In this document: in pieces, positions 24,401-36,786 of the stretch | Position numbering within the stretch: the stretch's first letter is position 1 | Layout: each line of letters opens with the position of its first letter | From: Neurospora crassa OR74A | Taxonomy: Eukaryota; Ascomycota; Sordariomycetes; Sordariales; Sordariaceae | Direction of reading: 5' to 3' | Length of the DNA: 64,000 nucleotides | NCBI RefSeq assembly: GCF_000182925.2 | Contig: NC_026501.1 | Location: 682,001-746,000 of the forward strand | The notes under the pieces: generated by a model | Told to the model about the DNA's origin: nothing | The model's input: the letters and a program-made list of their open reading frames with translations, nothing else | The model's database searches: none | Translations under genes and position numbers: made by a program

Positions 24401-27400
24401 CGTGGGACAGAAAAGAGGCAATTTCCTGATACGACAGGCCGGAGGATACCGAGATTCAGAGTACGGAAAAGGAATGAGAAGTCTCAATAATGGTCTGCAA
24501 GCTTTCGGAATTTGAGCAAGACAGCTGTGACAGTGTGGGTTGAGCCGCACTGCCATTGAACGCTGCAGTGGGTGCAATGTACATTGCACAAGTATGGTAG
24601 GCATGCCATGGCCAAGGCAAGGGAAAAGGGATGCAGCTGAGCAAAGCGACTGGAGCAAGCCCGGTGAGCGTTGACGGTGCCGGTTGACGGTGCCGCCACG
24701 GATAGAATAGTCGTGGAAGCCTCGACCGGAAGCCTCCCAAGCTGGCGGCAGCGGCACAAGACTTCCCTTGGGCTCTTTTCTGTCCGTTGCTGTCTCGCTG
24801 GACGGAGCGAAAGCAGCCAACCAGCAGGACATGTTGTCAACAGTACCAAGGAGAAGGAGAGAACTAATGAGAGGCTCGGAGAGAAGGCAGCCTGCACCAA
24901 ACCGTCGGGTGTTAGCAGTCAGTGTCACCAGCACCGGAGGGATTTGGGAGCTGTCAGTTCGAGATGTTGCGTACCATCTCGACCCGTGTGCGACTCTACC
25001 AAGTGGTCTAGCACTTGTACCTGCACAACGACCTCAAAGACGGTCGTCCATAGGCTGCTCATAAGCTGCTGATTGGAGGGATGACACTGATTCGCCGAGT
25101 GGGAGGGGGGGGCATCGCTTTGAATCGCATCCGTCACGTCGGGTTGCGTGTCTTATTGGGAGCCGATACGACGACAATGCCAACAAAGGCAGCGAGAAGT
25201 GTCCGACATGCCATTGGTGGAGTTGGGATCGGAGCGGTCACCAAAACAGAAGTCGAACTGTCGGATGTCCGAAGTGACGTTGAAAGAGAGGAGAAATTGA
25301 AAGCAGAGTGTCCATTATCAAATCCAAAAAGTGCGGTGGACTGGACGTTGGGTGCTGGTCGGTCGGTGGGTGTCAGGTGTGGTGCGATCGATGCGTGGTG
25401 GTGATGAGTGGATCCTGAAGCCCCAGGAGATGAACTGTACTAACAGGAACACCGACAAAACCCTCCTTATCTGTGCCTTCATTTGATAGGGCGGTACCTG
25501 GTCACAAAACTGCGGGATGGCGACGGGAGGCGCCTTCCCGAACTCGTCCTTCCATCTCCTCCAGATCACCGGCACCTGCCAAAACGCCAAATTGCAGCCC
25601 GCAGCGAGTCTCTGCAAAAACGATCACGGCACTCATGCGCGCCTGCCGTTCAAGCAGAAATCAACGACAAATGGAGGTCACTCAGGAAATTAAATTAAAA
25701 AAAGTTCACCGCTCTTGGATGGCCCACTGCATGGCACGGCAGAACCTAGATGATGTCTCCGCGGGGCCTGCCCGACCTGGCTGAATCTCACTCACTCCAG
25801 TCCGTCAGCCTCTTTCTTCATCGACTCCATCTTCAGCGCTTTCAGTTCCCTTCTTCCCTTCAACATCCATTCTGGATCTGGCCATCCCCGACCCAAAAGG
25901 TGACGACCCATGCGTCGATCAATCACTCATGACCCAAAGCTTAACCCTAACCGCTTCTTGACCAATCCGCCCTCTTCTCCCTACACACTACCATCACCTC
26001 GAAACCGTCGGTGGCTGGTCTCTACGCGCCTTTGTTCCCAACGGCATGATTCATCCAGTCGGAGACCATACAAATTCAGGCCTTGCTCAAAAACGTAGTT
26101 CCGGACGCTCCGAAAGGTCTAGAACATCCATCTTCAAAGACTCTCAGACTCTCGCGACTCTTCTTCAGATGACCACATTTCGTTCGGTTCAGAAAGTTCC
26201 CGATCTACTGCAAATCTCGATGGTAATGATGATGGCGCAAGGTGACATAGGCTGAACACATGTCTCATGATAATTCTCTTCGAGAAAACAGAACCGCTAT
26301 TTTTACTGAGCAAACCTAGACACGATCCTCGTATAGGAATTCATGCTGGTCTATTCGCACGTCGGACGGGACTCTCGGTGGTTCAGAATACACTCGTTTT
26401 GCGTTACACGGACTCACTTCAACTTTACAAATCTGGCTGAAGGTAGTTCAGTTACCAAACAGCAAAAAAGGGGACTCCATCACTATCGTCGTCATCATTT
26501 CAATGCTCACTGGAAACATGGTGCTCTGAAAATTGTCGCCATAAGTGCCTTTACAAGCCATACTTGCACAAGTCGGAAAGATAACCAAGACTTGTCTCGG
26601 GACTCTTTCAATTTCCACCTTCTTTTTCCCCTTGCTTCCCTGTTCTTCACTCCATTTCTCACTGCTCAATGAGGTCGATGAGATGCATCATCTCCTATTT
26701 TCGGAAGAAATTAGCAAACAAACGCAGTGGGGTTCAGTTTGCTCCGTCTTCAAGTCAAGGACTTGCACCCACTCCATGATCGCATACCGCAACTACGCAC
26801 ATATAACAGAACGGACAAACTGGGGAAAACAAGGTCACACTTACATTTACCTTATCACCCTTTTTCTCCCCCACGCCACACCCACCATGACCCATGCTTG
26901 GGCGAGAGAGATCTCTCAATTTGGTCTACTGACCGAAAAGGGAGAGGATCAGGGTCGCACAAAAAGACAGGGACACACAGAGTCAAGTAAACCTCCCATC
27001 CCGGCTCGACATCCCTGCCAGCTGAAGGCGTGCATTCGCGGACATCGATGAAAACAGATAGTATTTTCGGCAGCCATAAAGAGTCTATTATACCGGGGGT
27101 GGAAAGTAATATTGCATATCAATTGCGCTTCCGAACGTCAGGTCTCTCACACACACATTGGCAATGCACCAACAATAGCCTGCCACGGCTTGGTGTCAAG
27201 CTGCAGAGAACCAACTTCGTATGAAGAAAAAAAAGAAAAAAACGACGAATTGCATTAGAAGCAATGTCACGATAATAACTGATTGTTCATGCGCTAACTC
27301 ATCACACCACAAAAAAAAGCAACAGGATGTCACAGCGGACACAAGCATAAGGTCGAAAACGCAAAGGAACAGTCAATGCCATGAGACTGACAAAATCGGC

Positions 27401-29204
27401 GGCGGCTGAAGACACAAACCCCAGCTTGACGGGTACCTGCGTTTTGTCATACTCAACCATCTTCCTGGCTTCCCCCTTTTTCGCCCTTTTCGGGGCAGGA
27501 TATTATTGATTCACTTCGGACTTACTTATTCTCTCACTTCTTTGCACTGCAGTCAATGCGATTGCTTGGGTTACATTCTCGTTGGTAGACAAACGCGGCA
27601 GTGAACTGCGTGAGTGCCTGACTGGCAAGTAAAGGGGGGCCGGCATCGTTGTCCACCGGTCGGTCGGTTGAACGGTGTCACGGCCATGTTGAAATCGAGA
27701 AGGTCAAATCAGTGGCTCGAATAATAGAGGAAGACATCAAGGACTGGAGTCTTACAGCGCACCTGTCAATATCTATTTTACGGGACGGGATATAATGGCC
27801 AAGGGGGCACGTCTGTGTGGGAAATGACAAACGCACTTGGTTAAAGGAATCGCGGAAAAATCTTTCATTTTAGCGAAGTTTATGCCTTCTTCACTACTTG
27901 GTGTAAGTGATGATAATCCAAGGGGGTGATGAAGACGAAGAGGGATTCTCAAAATACTTCATCGTATGTATCTCAATCTCGACTGACAACGAAGAAGGTC
28001 ATTTTACACGAGTCATGAATTACATCGCGCACAAGGATGTCAGACGACCAAAATGAAAAGATGGAGGTCATAAAAGGTAGAAGGGCAGTTAAGGCCGAGG
28101 AACAGAAGCGGAAAGCATAGAGGTAGTAATGCGAAAGGTGAAACTGAACTTTGGACAGGAGCGTCCTAGGGTAGGTAGACACATGGACGTCAAGAGAAAG
28201 AACTACTACTAGAGGTAAGTAGGACGGAAGAACGAATTGCGTTCCCCTTCACACTCATTGTGCATCAAGATGGACGAAATTTAACCTTGTTTGTCTAGGT
28301 AGGTAGTAGCTTCTCCATCACTCGATGATTGATCCGTCTCCATCATCGCCCAACTAGGTCCCGTCGCTGTTGTGGGAAGATGTGAAACCCTCCTGGATAC
28401 ATAAGGTGAATTCCTGCTTTCTCGTTTCCACTGCTTCACCTACACGCTCCACTGAACCAGGTCTTCGTTCTTGATGTACCTCATGGTGTTTTTTTTCCAT
28501 TTCTCGATGGCCCGACAAAAGGGGTTGATGATCTCGAAGGATGGGGAAGGACAAGTAACGAAGTGGTTAGTTGTCACAGAAAAGAAAGAAGTGCAGTCAA
28601 ATTTCACAGGATCAGTGGAGGTGTTTTACCAGGTTCCCGTGCAGTTGTCGAGTTGATTTTGACTTTTCCACTCTGACCTTTTCATTACTCCTGCTCGTGC
28701 ATGTGATTCGGGTTGGCACTTCATATGCATTTAGAAGGCTCATGCACTTACAATCTCGTAAGCATAATAATCGTGGGGGAATCTGGGTAGTTGATATGGC
28801 TGTTATGCTCAGTAAATGCATATCCACCTGTTTGGCAAGCGATTTGACATGCAGGTAGCGGTGGTGCAGCTGCCTCTACTGAATAGTTACGGGCGGCCAG
28901 CTGTAAGTAATTCAATGGTGTTATGTTAGAGTTTTCATTCCTGCCATGATTGCTTGGATGAGAGAGAACTAAGGGTAATGTTTCAATTTCCCAAGATAAG
29001 ACGAAAAAACCAGAAAGCCTGAACTGATATGGTGTGATATATCCGAAACCCCCAAAGAAAAGTAAGATCATAAGAAAATCCACATCGCTCATCATCATCA
29101 CAGCACCCTCATGTCATCCATCGTACTTTGATGTCCGTACAATTTTGCTTTTTCCCGAGCCAACCCCTATCATCGTCGTGCACCTTATATCCCGAACTCA
29201 GCAT
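18472..29204. other. Gene-poor region of 10.7 kb
   Basis: Composition is normal and RIP is not evident. The open frames here (up to about 190 codons) overlap one another on both strands, often start at non-ATG codons and show no domain, so I call none. The left 1-2 kb probably hold the promoter and leader of the minus-strand C2H2 gene. The right end must hold the acu-9 3' UTR. A pyrimidine-rich stretch at about 25,780-26,170 looks like a fungal promoter or leader on the plus strand, but I find no gene behind it. A telomere-like TTAACCCTAACC sits at about 25,940. Confidence 0.5.
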
Positions 29205-30901
29205 TTAGAGCTTGGAAGCAGGCAACGAGTTACCAGCACTGGTAATCTCGTTGTAAAGGAGGGAGGTCAAGAAGTCGGCATAGTCCTCGCCAGTCACCTG
29301 GGTGGCGAAGTACTGAGCGGCAAGGTTGAACTTGTTACCCTGGGGAGCCTTGGAGGCGAGCTCGTCGGTCTGCTCCTTGAGAAGCTTGAGGGCGTACGAC
29401 TTGTCGACGCGCTTGCCCTCGGCGGTGGTGACGCCGTGCTTGACCCACTGCCAGAGCTGGGAGCGGGAAACCTCGGCGGTGGCGGCATCCTCCCTGTTGT
29501 GGTTGTTAGTATGATGATCACGATGGGTGCTGTGTGGAAGGGAAAGAAAGGATAAACGTACATGAGGTAGTTGATGGGGACGCAACCGACACCACGGATC
29601 CAGGCCTCCATGTAACCGAGACCAATGTTGAGGTTCTTGCGGATACCCTCCTCGGTGATCGAGCCGGGGACGTTCATGTTGAGCAGGTCCTGCTGGCCAA
29701 TCTTGACGTCCTCACGGCGGTTGAAGAGCTGGTTGGGGGTAGGCATGTGCTTGTTGAAGACCTCAAGGGCAATGCTGGCAAGGGCGGGGTGAGCAACCCA
29801 GGTACCGTCGTGGCCGGCACGGGCTTCACGGAGCTTGTCGGCGCGAACGCCCTCCATGGCCTTGTCGTTGGCGGCCTTGTCGTCCTTGATGGGGATCTGA
29901 GCGGCCATGCCGCCCATGGCGTGGACACCACGCTTGTGGCAGGTCTGGATGAGGAGCTTGACGTAGGCGTCCATGAAGGGAACGGTCATGGTGACGCAGG
30001 AGCGGTCGGGGAGGACGAAGGAGGAGTGGTTGCGGAACTTCTTGATGGTGGAGAAGATATAATCCCAACGGCCGCAGTTAAGACCGGAGGAGTGCTCGCG
30101 GAGCTCGTAGATGATCTCGTCCATCTCGAAGGCGGCGAGAATGGTCTCGATCAGGACGGTACCACGGATGGTGCCGCGGGGAATGCCAACGTAGTCCTGG
30201 GCGAGGTTGAAGGCGTCGTTCCACAGACGGGCCTCAAGGTGAGACTCCATCTTGGGGAGGTAGAAGTAGGGGCCGAAGCCGCGCTGGACGAGCTCCTTGG
30301 CGTTGTGGAAGAAGTAAAGACCAAAGTCGAAAAGCGAACCGCTGACGGGCTCGCCGTCAATGGTGACGTGCTTCTCCTCAAGGTGCCAGCCACGAGGGCG
30401 GACGATGAGGGTGGGAAGAGTCCTGTCGGTGCGGAGCTTGTATTCCTTCGGGCCTTGCTTGAAGTCGATCTGGCGACGGATAGCATCGTAGAGGTTCACC
30501 TGGCCGTTGACCATGTTGGCCCAGGTAGGGGCGCTGGAGTCCTCGAAGTCGGCCATGTAGGTGTAGACATCGGAGTTGAGAGCGTTGACGACCATCTTGC
30601 GGTCGGTGGGACCGGTGATCTCGACGCGGCGGTCGACGAGACCGGGAGCGGGAGGCGCACCCTTCCATGTGGGGTTCTCACGGATGTGCTTGGTCTCGGG
30701 GAGGAAGTCGGGGAGGACACCGCGGTCGATCTCGGCCTGGCGGAGCTGACGGCGCTCGAGGAGGTTCTTGCGGGTCTGGTTGAAGGAACGGTGGAGGAGG
30801 GCGACGAAGGAGAGGGCCTGGGGAGTCAGGATCTTCCTCTGGTGCTCCTCAATGGGGCCGCTGATGGTGACGCCCTGGAGAAGAGTCTCGACGGAAGCCA
30901 T
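29205..30901 (-). CDS. acu-9: Malate synthase, peroxisomal (glyoxylate cycle)
   Basis: Condenses glyoxylate with acetyl-CoA to give malate, allowing growth on acetate and fatty acids. Two exons, 30,901-29,562 and 29,493-29,205, encode 542 residues, the usual size of this fungal enzyme. The 68-bp intron has a GTACGT donor and a CTAAC branch, and joins AT|G to read [18 protein letters not shown]. The start MASVETLL is the first ATG of the conserved frame. Family marks include [48 protein letters not shown] (around residue 276) and [13 protein letters not shown]. The protein ends in SKL, a type 1 peroxisomal targeting signal, so it should act in glyoxysome-like peroxisomes. Codon use is strongly biased to C-ending codons, typical of a highly expressed gene. 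The next gene upstream on the same strand is fumarase. The symbol follows the N. crassa name. Confidence 0.97.
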
Positions 30902-30958
30902 TGTGAAATATGTGGTGGGTATCTTTGTAAAAGAAAATGCTAATGGTATGAAATCGTT

Positions 30959-31028
30959 CTTGAGCAAAAGGTCAGAAAGTCAGCAATCAAGTTCAGAGCT
31001 TATTAAGTAATGTCTGGAGCAAACATAC
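30959..31028 (-). other. Candidate 5' UTR intron of acu-9
   Basis: On the minus strand a GTATGTTTGC donor (from 31,028), a GCTGAC branch-like box and a CTCAAG acceptor (to 30,959) outline a 70-bp intron ending 58 bp before the acu-9 start codon. This is inference from splice motifs alone. Confidence 0.3.
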
Positions 31029-34000
31029 AAACTAGGAAGAACCCGTGCTACCGAAAAGTGCCGAGGATGTGAAGAGAGGATGATGTTTGCCGGAGGAGGT
31101 GGTGGAGGGGCAAGTAGATTGGATGAATGGGGTATAGATAGGATAACTTGGGACAGTGAAGAGAGAAGAGGGACCTAGAAGGAGGAAGGGGAGAGGAGTC
31201 TGTTTATCTGTCTGGAGGAATTGATAGCTTGTAGAGGTCTCGTGAAGATCCCATGCCTTCAACCCACTTCCCATCTGGGCTTGAGTCACTCACCTAGGCA
31301 ACTCGGTTTCTGGATCCAATTGATGTCCGTCTATCGAGCACTTTACACTAACGCCGTCCTAACGAGGCATGACGAAAAGAACCGGGGCCATGCATCTTGT
31401 CGATGGCTCGGCAATAGCACCAGCGCGTGGTCTTTGGTCTGCTTGATGGAGCCCCCTTGGCGGGGTTGTGTTACCGACTGTTAATCATATCTTGCCTCTT
31501 TTGCTGTTGTCCTTATCAGCTCGCATCTCGAGATACCTGCCTCGGGCTAGGGGCAGTCTCCCATGTGGCTCTTCGCGGTTTGTCCCGGTCTAGGTACGAT
31601 GATACCCTGGAAGGCAAATCGATGCTCATCCTTTCACGAATCGTCCACCTGCTGTAACATACCGGTGTAAGTCAAGTCTCCATTGTACTTTGTTATGTCT
31701 CCAACAGAAGTGGTTTGTTGTTGTCCTGATCCACTCCTCACCAAAAGGCGGCATTCACTGTAAACTATCAATTGCTGCTTCAATGACCGTCGTCTCTTGT
31801 CTTTCTTCATCCCTCTATTTAACTTGAACGTCTTGAGGCTCAAGCACAGGCATCATCTCGTCAAGAAACGGCCAGTCACCCAAACTTTACAAAGGAGGAA
31901 AGCTGTATGTGATGAATGTCGGGGTAATCGACTTTGACATGTGACGGTACCGTACGGTACATTTCCATTGCAGTGCAGTCCCGGCTGTGAGGTCATCGGT
32001 ACGAAGGGGAATTGAGGTACCCTGGTACCTTGCCGGCCAACCCCGCCATGTGGGCGGGGTCCGCCCGCCAAAATCACCCAGAACTTGTGGGGGACTACGG
32101 CGGCCTGCAGTCACGCTTTAACGCGGGACTGGTGAGCTCCATACCCGAAGAAGGAAGACTCGCTCGCTTTATCAACTTCTTATCAACTTGGTCGCTTTCT
32201 CAACTCATAATAAATTTCTGGGTTTCTCGTCTCTTTCTGCTTACAAACCAGACATTGCAGTTCAGACCTTGAGTTACATTCAACGACATTCAGTCCTTAT
32301 TTCCATCAGCTCAACAAAACACCCGGCTCCGATATCGTACTGAATGACACCAATTAATAGGTCAGCTGACGAGATAAAGTCCAGCTTTCTCCCACTTCTC
32401 CTTCTAGGCTCCCCTGTTTGCTCGATACCTGTGCTCCAAGTCTCCCCTGCTTCGCTTTCGACAAGCTTTCTCTTGGCTTGGAGACGCTTTGTTTCGTCCA
32501 CCGTTCCGCGTCCCTTGCAAGGGAACTTCCCCAGGCCCGGCGACTTGCCCCGCCATCCATCCGGGGCTCAAAAAGAGTGCCACTGGCTATCACTCGACTG
32601 GCCACTGGGTGTCCAGGGGACAAACCACTGGACGACCAACGGGATTGCATCCCCATGTTTTGGGTTTGTCTCCGATCTGCCGGCGCAGAGCCGAGGTCGA
32701 CTCCTTTCGGGTGTGGGGAGAACAGGGTTCATAGACACTTTACCGACTCTTTCCGATCCACGTCGTCCATGTCTACCTAGTCACGAGAAGTTCGCGACTC
32801 CGAACTTACACGATTCAAACAGCGACATTCCAAACAAAGCAGAAAGACAGAGACAAGACAAGGATCGATCATACGTAATGACCCAAGTACAGTCCAATCA
32901 TAGACTGTTCTGTCCTGACCGTGACCCAAAATAGGAATGGACCTCTGTATGGAACGCCAAACCATGAAGCCCAAAAAGTTCCCCAGGCCCGAATAAGGTC
33001 CATATTTGGATACGGGTTTGGCGGGCACGACGGGGTATAGTAAACTTGACAAGGTCAGACCAAGCTTGCCTCTTGCCTGCCAGGAACATTGTACCTCTCA
33101 AGGTTCTCTCCAATCGCGAGGTGTTGATCACCTGCGATCATCACGAGAAAGGCAAATACAGTACTTCCAACCTTGAACCATTACTGTAGTAGTGTAGTAG
33201 TGTACACTATGCAACCTCGAGGCATGTTATCGGCGATGGACGTCGATTGGTACACTAAGACAATGTCCGATTATTGCCGTAGACCGGACATAAGAAGCTC
33301 CTCCGGGCTCGGAAGTAGTGTACCAGCGGACTGGAAGTCGTCGGCTTAAAATTTCGAAATCCTTAAGAAATACTTCAAAATCAACCAACCTCGACGGGTG
33401 TCGGTTCCCGGAGAGGGGCCGCCTGCGACTAGATCATCAATTGGCCACCTCCGATCCAGGAACTATCACTTTTGGAACTACTGACAATAGCTGTCCGGTC
33501 TGGCACCTGGGAACCTGAAACTGGCGTTGACATATAGACAGGCTCAAGGCCCGAACTCCGGCCGGTCCGGACACGGGAGGCGGGAGGCTCCACAATTACC
33601 GAACTTCTGTTACGTACCTACCGACCCTTCGACATGACCAACCTCGCTGGTCCACTGACCTCACCGTGCTCACCAAACTTCGCCGAGTCGACTTTGTTAC
33701 GCTCACCATCTTCACAAGTGCAAATGCGTAAACCCACCTCCTGACACACCAATTGTCCGAGACAACATCATACCTTGCGACAACCATACAACGTACTAAA
33801 CGTAGGTGCATACATAGGTACTGCACTAATCGCAGTGGCAAGCTTGCATAGCATAGCCTACCGAGATACATGACAGCCCATAGGCAGCGTACACACAAGC
33901 TACGTAGGTATACTTTTCGGATTCGGTCAAAGGGTAGGTACAGACAGTTTGGTTCTGTCTGTACTCACCGCAGGCAACTGGTAAGTTTTTTCTTAAAAAA

Positions 34001-34164
34001 AAGAAGCTTCCGGTACCGGCTGTCGAAAGATTACCTTTGCACATGATTATATGACGAGGTGCTCTGCGAAAACGAAGAAACACCGTAGAGGAGAAATAAG
34101 GTTTAGGAATATCTAGGGGTAAAAAAGGAGATGAAGTAAGTACAAGACTGGGGAGTTGCATTGG

Positions 34165-34207
34165 GAAGAAAGAAAGAAAGAAAGAAAAAAAGAAAGAAAG
34201 AAAAAAA
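34165..34207 (+). repeat. GAAA microsatellite
   Basis: Imperfect run of GAAA units with two A-rich interruptions, in the fumarase-acu-9 spacer. Confidence 0.9.
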
Positions 34208-34380
34208 CAAGAAGACGTGATGATGAGAATTTTCGATCTCCCGTACGTCCATCTGTCTTCGCGAAGAGAAGATCCTCTAGAATAGGTAGGCAGAGAGCGG
34301 AAAGAATAAGATTGGTTGTGCTTTAGCGCTGGGATGGGACATCGCGGGTTCTACGTGAATTAGTCTCTGTGTCATGGGCT

Positions 34381-34460
34381 AAGAACTCTTCAAGAACTCT
34401 TTGAGGACTCTCCAGGGACTCTTTGAGGACTCTTCAAGCACTCTTCAAGAACTCTTCAAA
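34381..34460 (+). repeat. Short-period minisatellite of ACTCTT units
   Basis: About seven imperfect copies of a 10-15 bp unit built on AAGAACTCTTC or GAGGACTCTTT. Neighbouring units form partly self-complementary AAGAACTCTT-type boxes. Its role is unknown. Confidence 0.75.
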
Positions 34461-35110
34461 ATCTGTCCAAGTTCGTATTCAGATATACTTCTCAGCACGT
34501 ACCTTGAAGCTCTGCAGTGATGAATGTATCTTGACTTCTCTTTCCAATAACCATCCAACCACACTTCCGTTCTTAAATTGCTTCGAAACTCAACTCTTCG
34601 GATGAGAACTGTCCGCTCGACATGACAAGATTGTTGGGATTGAACTGATTGCCATGTTTCATGCCGTCTATTCCATCTTATCTAATTCCATTTATCCCGT
34701 ATTTTGTTCACCATCCCAGGTTTGTCAAGACAACCTCAATGTGGCAGCTGTTACAAGTAGGAAGTTTTGACATAGGGGTACCTGTTCAGCCTTGGGTGTC
34801 TCCTCTCCGAAACTGCTTTGTCTGGATCGCGAAACATGCTACCATCGTGGCGCAACGAGGAAGTGAATAGAAGGGATATAAGATCTTACAAGCTCCCGTA
34901 AATTTACTACGCAACATGAGCTCCAACAAGCTCGCCAAGCAGCTCACTTCGAGCAGTCGGACACAATGGGGACCCGGGACTTGAAAAGAGGCGTACTTCA
35001 AAATGGTATCATTGAGGCTTCATTCTACATAGAATTACAAATCATCATCACCTTCCTTCCCCCCTCTCCCTCCTCATCCCCCCCCTGCCCAGTCCAATCA
35101 ATAGTCAGAC

Positions 35111-36786
35111 CTAACCCTTGTAAGGCTGAGGACCAATCATCAACTCGGGCTTCACCAAGGCATCAAACTCCTCCTCCGTCAACGCACCCAGCTCGAGCGC
35201 CGACTGCTTGAGCGTCAAGCCCTTCTTGTGCGCGTTCTTGGCCACCTTGGACGCCATGTCGTAGCCAATCTTGGGGTTCAAGCAAGTAACCAGCATCAGA
35301 CTCTCCTTCATGATCTTGGCAATCCTCTCCTCGTTGGCCGTCAAGCCGTGGACCAAGTTCTTCTCGAAGGAGCGCATGCCATCGGCCAACAGGCGGACAG
35401 AGTGCAAGAAGTTGCGGATGATCAGAGGCTTGTACACGTTCAGCTCGAACTGGCCGTTCATGCCGCCAATGGTGGTGGCCACGTGGTTGCCCATCACCTG
35501 CGCGCAGACCATGGTCAAGGCCTCGCACTGGGTGGGGTTGACCTTGCCCGGCATGATGGACGAGCCGGGCTCGTTCTCGGGCAGGTTGAGCTCGCCGAGG
35601 CCGCAGCGCGGGCCGGAGCCGAGGTAGCGGATGTCCTGGGCGATCTTGGTCAAAGAGGCAGCCAGGGTGTTGAGGGCGCCGTGAGCGTGGACGAGGGCGT
35701 CGTGCGCGGCGAGAGCCTCAAACTTGTTGGGGGCCGTCTTGAACTCGGTGCCGGTCATCTTGGTGACTTCCTCGGCAATGGCCTCGGCGAAGCCAATGTA
35801 CGTGTTGATGCCGGTGCCGACGGCGGTGCCGCCCTGGGCGAGCAGGCGGAGGTCGGGGAGGGACTCCTCGACGCGCTTGATGCCGAAGTCGAGCTGGGCA
35901 ACGTAGCCAGAGAACTCCTGGGCGAGAGTCAAGGGGGTGGCGTCCTGCAAGTGGGTGCGGCCGATCTTGATGATCTTCTTGGCCTCGAACTCGTCCACCT
36001 TGGCCTGGAGGGCGTCGCGGAGGGACTTGAGCGCGGGCAGGAGCTCACCCTCGACCTCGAGGACGGCGGCGATGTGCATGACGGTAGGGAAGGTGTCGTT
36101 GGACGAGGCGGAGCGGTTGACGTGGTCGTTGGGGTGCACAGGCTTCTTGGAGCCCTTGACGCCGCCGAGGATCTCAATGGCACGGTTGGAGATGACCTCG
36201 TTGGCGTTCATGTTGGACTGGGTGCCGGAGCCGGTCTGCCAGACGACGAGGGGGAAGTGGTCGAGGAGCTTGAGGTCGGCGACCTCCTTGGCGGCCTGCT
36301 GGATGGCCTCGGCAATCTTGGGGTCTGTAATTCGCCCAAATGTCAGCTTCTGCGCGCATAGCTCTTCCAGAGCTCCCAAGAAGAGGGGATTCACGTACCA
36401 AGGCCGTAGCGCGTGTTAACCTTGGCGGCAGCGCCCTTGAGGATACCGAAAGCCTTGATGATGGGAGGGGGCATGCGGTCCTGGGGCTGGTTGATCTTGA
36501 AGTTGCTCAGAGAGCGCTGGGTCTGGGCGCCCCAGTACTTGTCATCCTCGACCTCAATCTCGCCAAAGGCGTCGGTCTCGATTCTGGTGTTCTTGGCCAT
36601 GGCGGAGGAGCTGGAGAAGTAACGAGCAGTGGTCTTGGGAGCAACGGAGAAGCTGACGGCGGCCTTGGAGGAGGAGCTGGCGGCATTTGAAGCAACGCGG
36701 GCGGTGCCAGAGAGGCATGTGCTAGCAGCGGCAGCAGCAGCCCGAGGCTTGGCCAGGCGGCCGGCAGTGCGCATCGATCGAAGCAT
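35111..36786 (-). CDS. Fumarate hydratase, class II, mitochondrial
   Basis: Catalyses fumarate plus water to malate in the TCA cycle; it is the orthologue of yeast FUM1. Exons 36,786-36,399 and 36,324-35,111 encode 533 residues. The 74-bp intron (GTACGT donor, CTGAC branch) joins RYGL to [10 protein letters not shown]. The start [11 protein letters not shown] is the first ATG. The first 60 or so residues are Arg/Ala/Ser-rich with no acidic residue and end in TARYFSSSS, a typical mitochondrial presequence with a likely cleavage site. Fumarase/aspartase family marks are [57 protein letters not shown] and the signature [15 protein letters not shown] near residue 382. A second in-frame ATG at 36,600 ([17 protein letters not shown]) sits in a perfect CCGCCATGG context exactly where the mature enzyme begins, so a cytosolic isoform is possible. 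Confidence 0.97.

Larger units (their letters stand above)
30902..35110. other. Intergenic region between acu-9 and fumarase
   Basis: 4.2 kb upstream of acu-9 and downstream of fumarase. The segment 31,040-31,220 is C/T-rich on the minus strand and probably the acu-9 core promoter and leader. An open frame at 32,344-32,934 (plus) lacks domains and biased codon use and I do not accept it. The rest holds a GAAA microsatellite, an ACTCTT minisatellite and several TAGGTA-type motifs, and otherwise nothing I can name. Confidence 0.55.

Noticed and set aside
23969-24934. Overlapping open frames of 138-187 codons on both strands
   Set aside because: Length alone is not evidence at this base composition, and sequences look random with Cys, Arg and Ser scattered and no conserved motif.
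25938-25951. Telomere-like TTAACCCTAACC
   Set aside because: Only two repeat units with no longer array, so not an interstitial telomere tract. A single telobox-like match is expected by chance.
29534-30943. 469-codon open frame on the plus strand antisense to malate synthase
   Set aside because: It mirrors the strongly biased codons of acu-9. The residues (mostly Val, Leu, Gly, Glu, Asp) are what the reverse of C-ending codons gives. No domain is present.
32344-32934. 196-codon plus-strand open frame between acu-9 and fumarase
   Set aside because: Low codon bias next to two very biased genes, no domain, and overlapped by other open frames.
35228-36361. 377-codon open frame on the plus strand antisense to fumarase
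   Set aside because: Same codon-bias shadow as over acu-9, with no recognisable protein content.
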